Origin: Nesterenkonia sedimenti
GTDB lineage: Bacteria; Actinomycetota; Actinomycetes; Actinomycetales; Micrococcaceae
Length of the DNA stretch: 64,000 nt
Assembly (NCBI RefSeq): GCF_012641515.1
Contig: NZ_JABAHY010000005.1
Location: forward strand, 124,001-188,000
Direction of reading: 5' to 3'
The position numbers and the translations under genes were made by a program. The notes below the pieces were generated by a model. That model saw only the letters and a program-made list of their open reading frames with translations. It ran no database searches and had not been told where the DNA came from. Positions 1-8,096 of this stretch are shown one piece after another; positions within the stretch are counted from its first letter, which is position 1; every line of letters starts with the position of its first letter.

Positions 1-2
1 TG

Positions 3-377
3 GCCGATCCGGCCGGATGGATGGGCTATGCCTTCATCATCTTCGCGATCCTCATCGGTGTTGGTGCTTGGCACGGCGGCTGGCGGATCGGACATGTGCT
101 GGCCCACCGGCTGGTGGCCATCGACCCCCTGCGCGGGATGGTCTTGACGACGGCGACCTCCGGGCTGCTGTTCATCGGTTCCCTGGCGATTGCCCTGCCG
201 CTGTCGACTTCACTGACCGCAGCCAGCACAATCATGGGTGCTGGTTCCAATCAACGTTTCGCCACGGTGAACTGGCGTCAGTTCCGCCGTATTGTGCTCT
301 ACTGGGCGGTTACCCCGATCCTGGTCGGTGTGGCTGCGGCCATCCTGACCCTGGCAGCAAGCCCCCTGCTGCTCTGA
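3..377 (+). CDS. pit: PiT-family inorganic phosphate permease, C-terminal part (5' end outside window)
   Basis: The frame is open from the window edge, so only the last ~125 residues are visible. They contain the PiT-type C-terminal repeat: GGWRIGHVLAHRLVAIDP, then a hydrophobic segment, the polar stretch STSLTAASTIMGAG and a final membrane span. Family members move phosphate (often as metal-phosphate) across the inner membrane using the proton gradient. The gene converges on the ABC transporter operon, whose last stop codon lies 17 bases away. An internal ATG at 21 exists but the upstream codons continue the same protein, so it is not the start. Confidence 0.85.
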   Translation, partial: ADPAGWMGYAFIIFAILIGVGAWHGGWRIGHVLAHRLVAIDPLRGMVLTTATSGLLFIGSLAIALPLSTSLTAASTIMGAGSNQRFATVNWRQFRRIVLYWAVTPILVGVAAAILTLAASPLLL

Positions 378-394
378 GCGGCAGCTGCAGGGTT

Positions 395-1702
395 TTACTT
401 CACGTAGGGAACACCCTCGGCTGCCGGCGGGCGGACCCGGCCGACGAACCCAGCCACCGCGAAGATTGTGATCACATAGGGCAGCATCAGCAGGATCTCG
501 CTGGGCACCGGGGTGCCGATAGTCGACAGGGTCTGTCCCACTGAGGTGGAGAAGCCGAACAGCAGGGCGGCGAAGAGTGCGCCCTTGGGGTTCCAGCGGC
601 CCAGGATCATCGCCGCCAGGGCGATAAAGCCCTGACCTGCCGACATCTCCTGCCCGAAGGCCAGTCCCTGGCCCACGGTAAAGTACGCCCCGCCCAGCCC
701 GGCGATGCTGCCGGCCAGGATGGTGTTGATCACCCGGGTGCGCGGAACGTTGATGCCGACCGTGTCAGCGGCCTTGGGATGCTCACCCACCGCCCGGATC
801 CGCAGTCCCCAGCGGGAGCGGAAGAGCAGGATCTGCAGGGCGATGACGATGACATACATGAGGTAGACCAGGATGGTCTGGTTGAACATCACCGGTCCGA
901 TGATCGGGATCTGGCTCAGCACCGGGATCTCGATCCGCGGCAGCTGCTGTCGGGCGTTCCAGACCTCGGGGTTCTCACTGAGCACAGTGGAGTACAGGAA
1001 GCTGGTCAGACCGATCACCAGCACATTGAGCACCACACCGACGATGATCTGGTTGACGTGGTACTTCACTGCGAACCAGACCAGCAGACCACCGACGGCC
1101 GCACCGGCGAAGGGAGCGGCCAGCAGGCCCACATAGGCGGAGGTAAAGAACGACGCCGCCACCGCCGCCAGAAAGGCACCGGCCAGCAGCTGGCCCTCGA
1201 TGGCGATATTGATGATGCCGGAGCGTTCACCCACCAGACCACACATGGCACCGAAGATCAGCGGCACAGAAAGCATCAGGGTGCCCGAGAGCAGGGTGAT
1301 CATGGGGATGACAGCTCCCCGGCCTGCACCGGCGTAGATCAGGAAGGTCAGCACGAACAGCAGACCGAAGAGCAGCGGATGCCAGATGCCCAGTCGGATC
1401 CTCCGGCCGGCGCAGAACAGCGAGAGTCCGGCCAGCAGTAGCAGGGCGATGCTGAGCATCAGGGTGCTGGCCTGGGAGGGGACAATAACCGCCGGAATGG
1501 AGATGAATTCATTGCCGGTGGAGCTGCGGAACTCCGTTTCGGCTCCTGCTGGTGTCAGCAGGGCGAAGCCCAAGCCCATCAGGGCCAGCACCAGATAGGT
1601 GATCGGGAACTTCCACTTGATCGGCTGCAGCTGGGTCTCGGCCTGCTCCAAGGGCTCAGCCTGGACGGCAGTGGTCTCGGGTGCAGTGCTCTGTTCGCTC
1701 AT
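395..1702 (-). CDS. BMP-type nucleoside ABC transporter, permease 2
   Basis: A 435-residue integral membrane protein with about ten hydrophobic spans after a soluble N-terminal ~30 residues. It carries the BPD_transp_2 signature region GERSGIINIAIEGQ around residues 155-170, as in the YufQ/NupQ permeases that pair with BMP lipoproteins. Its start overlaps the stop of the upstream permease gene by four bases (ATGA), so the two are translationally coupled. It is the last gene of a four-gene operon read leftwards (lipoprotein, ATPase, permease 1, permease 2). Substrates of this family are purine or other nucleosides; the exact one is not readable here. Confidence 0.9.
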   Translation of the reverse strand: MSEQSTAPETTAVQAEPLEQAETQLQPIKWKFPITYLVLALMGLGFALLTPAGAETEFRSSTGNEFISIPAVIVPSQASTLMLSIALLLLAGLSLFCAGRRIRLGIWHPLLFGLLFVLTFLIYAGAGRGAVIPMITLLSGTLMLSVPLIFGAMCGLVGERSGIINIAIEGQLLAGAFLAAVAASFFTSAYVGLLAAPFAGAAVGGLLVWFAVKYHVNQIIVGVVLNVLVIGLTSFLYSTVLSENPEVWNARQQLPRIEIPVLSQIPIIGPVMFNQTILVYLMYVIVIALQILLFRSRWGLRIRAVGEHPKAADTVGINVPRTRVINTILAGSIAGLGGAYFTVGQGLAFGQEMSAGQGFIALAAMILGRWNPKGALFAALLFGFSTSVGQTLSTIGTPVPSEILLMLPYVITIFAVAGFVGRVRPPAAEGVPYVK

Positions 1703-3015
1703 CGTCCTGCCCCCTGGGTGGTCTCAGCCTTATCTTCGGAAGCGGCCTGCTCCGCCTCGGAGTCTCGGAGCCGGCGTCGTCGTGGATTTTTCTTTTTCTC
1801 TGTTCCGTCCGTACTGGGCAGGAAGAAGATAGTGCGCACCAGGGGCGGAGCGGCGATCAGCAGCACGATCACCGACTGCAGGACCAGCACGATATCCACT
1901 GAAGCGCCGGTCTGGGCCTGCATGAGCACGCCCCCGGACTGCAGGCCGCCGAAGAGCAGGCCGGCTAGGAAAGTGCCCAAGGGTTTGGAACGGCCAAGGA
2001 GGGCCACGGTGATGGCATCGAAGCCCAGGCTGCCGGCTACACCGCCGGTGAGCCGGTACTCGGTGCCCAGGAGATGAGCCGCACCGGCCAGACCACAGAG
2101 TCCGCCGCCGATGATCAGCACCAGGGCGGTGGCTTTGGCCACGTTGATTCCGGCGGTGCGGGCGGCATCGGGGTTCTCTCCGATGGCGCGGAACTCGAAG
2201 CCCAGGGTGCTGCGCTCCATCAGCCACCAGACCAAGAAGGTGGCTGCCACGGCGATCAGGATTCCGGCGTGCAGGCGGAAGCTGCCGGGCAGCAGGCCGA
2301 AGAGCTGGGCGCTTTCATGCACCGGTGCTGAGATCGGCTGGGTGGAGCCGGTCTGGACGAACCACTGCTGGCGCAGCAGCCAGGCGATCAGCAGCAGGGC
2401 GATGTTATTGAGCATGATCGTCACGATCACCTCGTTGGCCCCGGTCTTGGCTTTGAGCACACCGGCGATACCGCCCCAGATGGCGCCGCCGAGCAGGCCG
2501 CCCAGTACCGCGAGGGTGACATGTGCGCCCATGGGCAGCTGCAGGCTGTAGCCGATGAAGCCGCCGAAGGTGGCGCCGAGGATGATTTGGCCCTGACCAC
2601 CGATGTTCAGCATTCCGGAGCGGAAGGCGATGGCGATGCCGAGTCCGGCCAGGATCAGCGGAACGGCGTTGACCATCGTCTCGGTGATCGGGCGGATGGA
2701 GCGTTCGGGGCTGGCTGCGTTCCAGTCGTAGACCGCACCGCGGAACAGTGCGGAGTAGGCGTCTCGCAGGACCTCGAAACTGGTGACGAAGAAGTCGCTG
2801 GGCCGGGCGAAGAAATAACCCAGGGTCTCGCGCACATCGGAGTTGGTGGCCAGGATGAGTACTGCACCGATCACCAGGGCCACAAAGATGGAGAGCAGGG
2901 TGATCACCCAGGAGGTGCGGCCCAGTTCCCGCAGGGCCAGGTGGAGGCGTCCCTCGGCCTCTTTCAGTGCACCGCCGGGCTCAGCGGTGGAGTTTTCAGG
3001 GCTCGGCTGGCTCAT
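1699..3015 (-). CDS. BMP-type nucleoside ABC transporter, permease 1
   Basis: A 438-residue membrane protein with a soluble N-terminus of ~35 residues and a basic C-terminal tail rich in Lys and Arg. The segment FRSGMLNIGGQGQI near residue 135 is the counterpart of the motif in the second permease, typical of YufP/NupP-like proteins. It overlaps the ATPase gene upstream and the second permease gene downstream by four bases each. The two permeases probably form the heterodimeric channel of the importer. Confidence 0.9.
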   Translation of the reverse strand: MSQPSPENSTAEPGGALKEAEGRLHLALRELGRTSWVITLLSIFVALVIGAVLILATNSDVRETLGYFFARPSDFFVTSFEVLRDAYSALFRGAVYDWNAASPERSIRPITETMVNAVPLILAGLGIAIAFRSGMLNIGGQGQIILGATFGGFIGYSLQLPMGAHVTLAVLGGLLGGAIWGGIAGVLKAKTGANEVIVTIMLNNIALLLIAWLLRQQWFVQTGSTQPISAPVHESAQLFGLLPGSFRLHAGILIAVAATFLVWWLMERSTLGFEFRAIGENPDAARTAGINVAKATALVLIIGGGLCGLAGAAHLLGTEYRLTGGVAGSLGFDAITVALLGRSKPLGTFLAGLLFGGLQSGGVLMQAQTGASVDIVLVLQSVIVLLIAAPPLVRTIFFLPSTDGTEKKKNPRRRRLRDSEAEQAASEDKAETTQGAGR

Positions 3016-4592
3016 GCCGGGGCCTCCTCATCGGCGATCTCGTCTGCCTCCCCGAGGGCGGTCTGATGCTGTGCTGCCTGGATCTTTGCCTCATCCGCGG
3101 GGACCCCGGCCAGCATGAGGCCGAGCACATCCCGGTCGGTGTCGCCGTCGACGATTCCTACGATCCGACCGCGGTACATCACCGCGATCCGGTCGGCGAG
3201 GTTGATGACTTCATCCAGCTCTGTGGAGACGATCAGGCAGGGGGTGCCCTTATCGCGCTCCTCGATGATGCTGCGGTGGACGAATTCGATGGAGCCGACG
3301 TCGAGGCCACGGGTGGGCTGACTGGCGACAAAGAGCCGGATATTGCGGCTCATCTCCCGGGCGAGCACCACTTTCTGCTGGTTGCCGCCGGAGAGGGTGG
3401 AGATGGGGTCATCCACAGTGCCCATCCGGACATCGAAGCGCGCGGTCTGCTCCTGGGCATCGGCGCGCATGACATCGTGCCGCATCGCGACGCCGTTGGA
3501 GTAGGGGCGCTGGTCGTATTGGTCGAGGACGAAGTTCTCGGTGATGGAGAACCCGGCGATCACCCCGTCGGTGGAGCGGTCCTCAGGGACAAAGCCGATT
3601 CCGGCGTTGATGCGCTGTTTGACGCTGAGTCCCTTGAGGTCTTGGCCGTCGAGGCGGATGCTGCCGGAGGCCGCCTCCTGGACCCCGAGGATGGCCTCGG
3701 TGAGTTCGGTCTGGCCGTTGCCGTCGACACCAGCCACACAGAGGATCTCCCCGCGGCGCATGGAGAGGCTGACCTCATCGAGCATGACTTTGCCGGTGGG
3801 GGAGAGGACGGTGAGGTCTTCGACCTCGAAACTGGTGTCCTCCGGGGTGGCCGGTTCCTTCTCGGTGGTGAGGCTGACCTCGCGGCCGACCATGAGGCTG
3901 GCCAGTTCGGTCTCGGTGGATTCCGGGGTGGCTTCGCCGACAACCGCACCCCGTCGGATGACGGTGATCTTGTCCGCGATGGCGCGGACTTCACGGAGCT
4001 TATGGGTGATGAACAGGATGGAGGTCCCGGCCTCCTTGAGCTGCCGCATAATGGCGATCAGCTCATCGGTCTCCTGCGGGGTGAGCACCGCAGTGGGCTC
4101 ATCGAGGATCAGGATCTTGGCGTTGCGGGAGAGGGCTTTGATGATCTCGACCCGCTGCTGGGCGCCGACGGGGAGGTCTTCGATCTTGGCATCGAGGTCG
4201 ACGTCGAAGCCGAATTGGGCGGAGATGTCCCTGACCCGCTGCCGGGCCTCGGCGAAGTCGATCATGCCGGGGCCCTTGGTCGGCTCGTAGCCGAGCATGA
4301 CGGATTCGGTGACGCTGAAGACCGGGATCAGCATGAAGTGCTGGTGCACCATGCCGATCCCGGCCCGGACGGCGTCGCCAGGTCCGGTGAAGTCAACCGG
4401 TTGGTCATCGAGCAGGATCTGCCCCTCATCGGGGGAGTAGAGCCCATAGATGGTGTTCATCAGGGTCGATTTTCCGGCCCCGTTCTCACCGAGCAGGGCG
4501 TGGATCTCCCCGGGCTCGACGCTCAGATCAATGCGGTCATTTGCGGTGAAGGTGCCGAACCGTTTGGTGACACCTTGCAGCTCAAGCTTCAT
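3012..4592 (-). CDS. BMP-type nucleoside ABC transporter, double ATP-binding protein
   Basis: A 526-residue protein with two fused ABC domains, the arrangement of sugar and nucleoside ABC ATPases. The first half has an intact Walker A (GENGAGKST, residue ~36), a signature region (LPVGAQQRVEI) and Walker B (ILILDEPT). The second half has a degenerate Walker A (GVDGNGQTE) but a strong signature LSGGNQQK near residue 395 and SQPTRGLD in place of a normal Walker B, so the second site is probably impaired, as is common in this family. It sits 29 bases after the lipoprotein gene and overlaps permease 1. Confidence 0.92.
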   Translation of the reverse strand: MKLELQGVTKRFGTFTANDRIDLSVEPGEIHALLGENGAGKSTLMNTIYGLYSPDEGQILLDDQPVDFTGPGDAVRAGIGMVHQHFMLIPVFSVTESVMLGYEPTKGPGMIDFAEARQRVRDISAQFGFDVDLDAKIEDLPVGAQQRVEIIKALSRNAKILILDEPTAVLTPQETDELIAIMRQLKEAGTSILFITHKLREVRAIADKITVIRRGAVVGEATPESTETELASLMVGREVSLTTEKEPATPEDTSFEVEDLTVLSPTGKVMLDEVSLSMRRGEILCVAGVDGNGQTELTEAILGVQEAASGSIRLDGQDLKGLSVKQRINAGIGFVPEDRSTDGVIAGFSITENFVLDQYDQRPYSNGVAMRHDVMRADAQEQTARFDVRMGTVDDPISTLSGGNQQKVVLAREMSRNIRLFVASQPTRGLDVGSIEFVHRSIIEERDKGTPCLIVSTELDEVINLADRIAVMYRGRIVGIVDGDTDRDVLGLMLAGVPADEAKIQAAQHQTALGEADEIADEEAPA

Positions 4593-4621
4593 ACGGACCT
4601 GTCCAGTGGTTCAGCGGCTGA

Positions 4622-5704
4622 TCAGGGGGCGTTCTCGGATTCCACCACGGTCTCGCCGCTGATGATCTCCTCGGTCAGCTGGTCAATCTCTTCCTTGAGC
4701 TCATCGGAGACCTCGTCCTCGAAGTCGTGGAAGGGAGCCAGGCCGACGCCTTCGTTCTCGAGGTCACCCACATAGGGCTCGGAGGTGAACTCGCCGTTGA
4801 CGCCCTCTTCGATGGTGTCGTAGACAGCCTGCGGGATCTGCTTGACCACGGAGGTCAGAATGATGTCGCCGTAAGCGGTGGACTCGTAGCCGTCGGTGTC
4901 GACCCAGATCAGCTTGGCTTCGCCGTCCTCTTCGACGGCTGCTGCGGCACCCAGGCCGACGGGGCCGGCCACCGGCATGACGATGTCAGCACCCTGGGAG
5001 AGGAACTGCTCGGTCTGGGCGCGGCCTGCGCTCTGGTCCGAGAAATCGCCGGTGAAGACGCCGTCCTGGGCGTCCTTGTCCCAGCCCAGCAGCTGGACAT
5101 CGGCGTCGTTGTCGTCGTTGTAGCGGTCCACGCCGTCGGCGAAGCCGTCCATGAAGACAGTCACCGAGGGGATGGCGCCGCCGCCGAAGGTGGCAACGGT
5201 TTCGGTTTCGGACATGGCTGCTGCGAGATAACCGGCGAGGTAGGAGGCCTCGGCGGTGTTGAACACCATGGCCTTACCGTTCTCCGGGTCATCGGGGAGG
5301 GTGGAGTCGATGAGCCCGAAGTTGAGGTCCTCGTTCTCAAGAGCGGCGTCGTTGATGGCGTCCTCAAGCATGTAGCCGACACCGAAGGTGAGGTCACAGC
5401 CCTGCTGGACCATGGAGTCCACATTGGGGCCGAAGTCCGACTCCTGGTGGGACTCGGCGGTCTGGTAGTCGACGCCCAGGCCCTCCTCGGCGTCCTGGAT
5501 GCCCTGGTAGGCCGACTGGTTGAAGGACTGGTCATCCCAGCCGCCCTCATCAGAGACGAGGCAGGCGGTGAAGTCGGTGGCTTCTGCTTCACCGTTGCCG
5601 CCCTCGTCGTCATCTTCCGGGGCCTCGCCGCAGGCGGTGAGGGCAATGACGCCGGCTGCCGTGAGGCCGATTACCGCCCGGAGGGAAAATGGGCTGTCAC
5701 TCAT
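4622..5704 (-). CDS. BMP-family substrate-binding lipoprotein
   Basis: The start at 5704 (MSDSPFSLRAV) is chosen because AGGAG lies about eight bases upstream and the product then has a proper lipoprotein signal: a hydrophobic stretch ending in the lipobox LTAC. An acidic linker follows, then the BMP fold with DEGGWDDQSFNQSAYQG near its beginning, the family's ligand-binding landmark. About 360 residues. It captures nucleosides outside the membrane for the two permeases and the ATPase encoded directly downstream. An AT-rich patch around 5770-5785 is the only promoter-like sequence upstream; I see no regulator gene. Confidence 0.9.
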   Translation of the reverse strand: MSDSPFSLRAVIGLTAAGVIALTACGEAPEDDDEGGNGEAEATDFTACLVSDEGGWDDQSFNQSAYQGIQDAEEGLGVDYQTAESHQESDFGPNVDSMVQQGCDLTFGVGYMLEDAINDAALENEDLNFGLIDSTLPDDPENGKAMVFNTAEASYLAGYLAAAMSETETVATFGGGAIPSVTVFMDGFADGVDRYNDDNDADVQLLGWDKDAQDGVFTGDFSDQSAGRAQTEQFLSQGADIVMPVAGPVGLGAAAAVEEDGEAKLIWVDTDGYESTAYGDIILTSVVKQIPQAVYDTIEEGVNGEFTSEPYVGDLENEGVGLAPFHDFEDEVSDELKEEIDQLTEEIISGETVVESENAP

Positions 5705-5819
5705 GATGGGTGCTCCTGTTTCACGGGGTGCGTAGTGTTGCGCTGGATGAACTTGCATAAGCGCAGTGGACCATATATTACGGGTGCAACATGTGAGACC
5801 CAACCCTAGGGTCTGAGGG

Positions 5820-6446
5820 CTAATCTAAAGTTCCGGCACGGTGGGCGCGGGCGCAGGATTCGAGTTCTTCTGCAGTGCGGACCAATTGTTTGGCTTTGGT
5901 GGTCAGTTTCTCGGCTGTGTAGTGATCAACATGGTGGCGGTCGGCCCAGAGTGCCTGGCCACGGGCGATGACGCGGCAGAAGGCCCCGGCGCGGTCGAAG
6001 GCGACGTCGATATCCCCAGCGTACATGCCGGCCAGGATGAGGTCAGCGAGTTTGGTCATCTCCTCGGCGGTGGGCGGTTCGGCGACACCGGCGATGGCTG
6101 AAGGGGCGGAATGGCTGCGGCCGAGGCGGTAGTACTCGCTCATCCGTTCCGGGGATTTCTGGACTGCGGCGCGTAGGGCGTAGATCCGCCAGAGGGCCCC
6201 GGCTAAGGAGTGGGCGGGGGAGTGGGCCCAGAGTTCGGCGATGGCCTCGATGCCCTCGGTTTCGGCGAGCCGGACGAACCGTGCGGTGACTTCGGGGTCG
6301 GCGGCGTCGCGGCCTTGGTTGACCAGGGCGTGGGCAGTGTCATGGGCGGCTTGGGAGATATCGGCAGGGTCGGCCCCACCCTCGCGGCGGTCAAAGGCTG
6401 CGGGGTCGGAGTAGACGGGTCGGCGGTATCGCGGAGCACTGCTCAT
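5820..6446 (-). CDS. Conserved actinobacterial hypothetical protein
   Basis: About 208 residues, mostly helical and soluble, with no signal peptide or membrane span. It starts with a basic YRRP region, and the middle is rich in Ala/Glu helices (RFVRLAETEGIEAIAELW, SPAHSLAGALWRIYALR). I recall similar proteins as conserved but uncharacterised in actinobacteria; no catalytic motif is visible. A second possible ATG three codons upstream (6455) cannot be excluded. It is the last chromosomal-looking gene before the tRNA-Lys fragment and the integrated element. Confidence 0.7.
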   Translation of the reverse strand: MSSAPRYRRPVYSDPAAFDRREGGADPADISQAAHDTAHALVNQGRDAADPEVTARFVRLAETEGIEAIAELWAHSPAHSLAGALWRIYALRAAVQKSPERMSEYYRLGRSHSAPSAIAGVAEPPTAEEMTKLADLILAGMYAGDIDVAFDRAGAFCRVIARGQALWADRHHVDHYTAEKLTTKAKQLVRTAEELESCARAHRAGTLD

Positions 6447-6570
6447 CGGGCGCAATGATAGCGGTGATGGCCCCGGTGTGTCTGGTGCAGTTGCGGGATT
6501 CCGGGCACGGTTCTCGCAACTGGAGGTGGGTGCGATACCATAGTCCCTGGCCTTTTTGGGCCATCCGCTA

Positions 6571-6616
6571 GGGCCTTTAGCTCAGAGGTAGAGCATCGGA
6601 CTTTTAATCCGCTTGC
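6571..6616 (+). tRNA. tRNA-Lys(TTT), 5' half only
   Basis: The acceptor 5' strand, D arm (GCTCAGAGGTAGAGC) and the anticodon stem-loop with CTTTTAA (anticodon TTT) are all in place. After the anticodon stem the expected variable loop, the TTCGA-containing T arm and the returning acceptor strand (about AAGGCCC) are missing. The following sequence does not fold as a tRNA. The break falls in the anticodon arm, a usual crossover site for tyrosine integrases, and an integrase gene lies 1.5 kb downstream. It is read as the remains of an attachment site. Confidence 0.7.
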
Positions 6617-6716
6617 GAAGGCGATAGGCCAGCCTGGCAGTGAGTCACTAGATCCCCGCCATATCAGCGATCCCAGGCCATCGACAGCTTGCTTAGTGAG
6701 TGCCCAATGGCCGTCT

Positions 6717-6740
6717 GGTGGCCATTTTGGTGGCCATTTT
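6717..6740. repeat. Perfect 12-bp tandem repeat, possible integrase arm site
   Basis: GGTGGCCATTTT occurs twice without a spacer. It lies 100 bases from the tRNA-Lys break, in the 285-base stretch between the tRNA fragment and the first gene of the element, where arm-type integrase binding sites are often found. The rest of that stretch shows nothing I can name. The role as an arm site is inference from position. Confidence 0.4.
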
Positions 6741-6902
6741 TCCGAGCGCTAATCGCCCACAGCAGTAATCAGCTAGGCTTTGCGCAAGGTTGGCAAGCTC
6801 ACCGCTCTCTGCCGGATGCGCAGTTCGGCCCAAGCCGTGTCCCGCGACGCCCTATAGGCTTGATCTATGACACCTCTTCCGCCCCTGATACGCCGTCAAG
6901 GC

Positions 6903-7592
6903 ATGACTCTTGTGACGATCGTTAAGAACTATGGAACCGCTGACGAAGAGCGAGTGGAGACTGAGGCCCAACTGCTGAACTCGAATGAGGCCTACTTCGC
7001 TCTCGAGGACCCTCTCTATGAAGGTGACCACGTCGAGATGCCAGACCCCAGGGGCGGGACGATACTCAAGGTCGCGGCTGAAATCGAGCAGAACCCGATG
7101 CCCGCCAGCATGAAAGCATCATTCGGCCGCTCCAACGGTTACGCAAAGGTAAAATGGGGCCAGGCCCAGCCTGTGCGCCAGGCTCCGGTGCGGCGACTAA
7201 ATCTTGAACTACTGCATTCGGAGGTCATCTCCTCAGCAAGCACGCTATTCGCGGACGGTCAGTATGACTCAGCTATCACTGAGGCTATGAAGTCGGTCGA
7301 AGTCCGGGTGCGACGACTAACCGGTTTGGAGCTGTCGGGAGCGCCACTCATGCAGGAGGCGTTCAAGCCCCAGGGGTTCAAACTCGATGTGGGAGTCGAG
7401 GAAGGGCGCAGTGGCGAGGACGAGCGCGATGGTTTCTTCCACCTGTTCCGGGGCGCTATGGTAGGGATCCGAAATCCGAAGGCACACGAGCTTGCCCACG
7501 GCGACGACCCGAATGAGGCGCTGGAGACGCTCGCGCTGGCCAGCCTCCTCCATCGCCGCCTGGACATCGCCGAGTCCCGGCTGAGCAGGTGA
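6903..7592 (+). CDS. TIGR02391 (Ymh) family protein
   Basis: About 229 residues. The C-terminal half carries the family hallmarks: HSEVISSASTLFADGQYDSAI, then MKSVEVRVR, and the core FRGAMVGIRNPKAHE around residues 190-205. The N-terminal half, with EDPLYEGDHVEMPDPRGG, looks like a separate beta-rich domain. The family is of unknown molecular function and is often found on mobile elements, sometimes beside restriction systems. The start at 6903 is preferred over 6867 since the extra residues look unrelated, but no good ribosome site marks either. Confidence 0.75.
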   Translation: MTLVTIVKNYGTADEERVETEAQLLNSNEAYFALEDPLYEGDHVEMPDPRGGTILKVAAEIEQNPMPASMKASFGRSNGYAKVKWGQAQPVRQAPVRRLNLELLHSEVISSASTLFADGQYDSAITEAMKSVEVRVRRLTGLELSGAPLMQEAFKPQGFKLDVGVEEGRSGEDERDGFFHLFRGAMVGIRNPKAHELAHGDDPNEALETLALASLLHRRLDIAESRLSR

Positions 7593-7737
7593 TCCTGTAG
7601 CCAGCAGCAACTGTTTCGTAGCTACTTCTAGCTCAGATCTTCAGGCTGACCGGGCCCTACTGTTTTCCTAGCGCCTCAGGTGTGCGGTGCCCGCGCCATC
7701 AAATCGGCGGCCATCAGCTGACGACGAGGTGAGGCGC

Positions 7738-8028
7738 CTATTGAGCGTCAGTGTCAGCCTCGTAGAACAACTGCGTGAGATCCTCACGCATCTCGTACTC
7801 CTGCTCACCCATGGTCTCAGTGTCCACCTCAGCACCTAGTAGTCCTGCGTCAGCAAGGGCATTATTGAGACGCCATGCATCTTCGACAGCAGCTTGTTCT
7901 TCAGCTCGCGTGGTGCAGTGCCTACAGATATATGAGCCGTCTATCGTAGCCTCACCCTCGTCAAACTCATCGCTTTCGACGCTCACCACTCTGCTGCATC
8001 GGATGCACTTTGCATTGTCGAGGTCCAT
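7738..8028 (-). CDS. Small zinc-ribbon protein
   Basis: 96 residues. Two CxxC pairs (CIRC near residue 8 and CRHC near residue 37) are spaced as in a zinc ribbon. An acidic alpha-helical C-terminus follows, ending in DTDAQ. No family is recognised. It lies between the TIGR02391 gene and the integrase gene on the same strand as the integrase, with 68 bases between them. It may be a small regulatory or adaptor protein of the element. Confidence 0.55.
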   Translation of the reverse strand: MDLDNAKCIRCSRVVSVESDEFDEGEATIDGSYICRHCTTRAEEQAAVEDAWRLNNALADAGLLGAEVDTETMGEQEYEMREDLTQLFYEADTDAQ

Positions 8029-8096
8029 GTGCTGATTCTCCCACTATCACGATTGGTGTAGAACGGCGATGAGGCCCTGAACCAACCTGGGTTCAG

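Noticed and set aside
2967-4775. 602-codon plus-strand open frame
   Set aside because: It is exactly antisense to the ABC ATPase gene. The composition (Gly/Asp/Val-rich) is what the reverse of a high-GC gene gives, and there is no domain.
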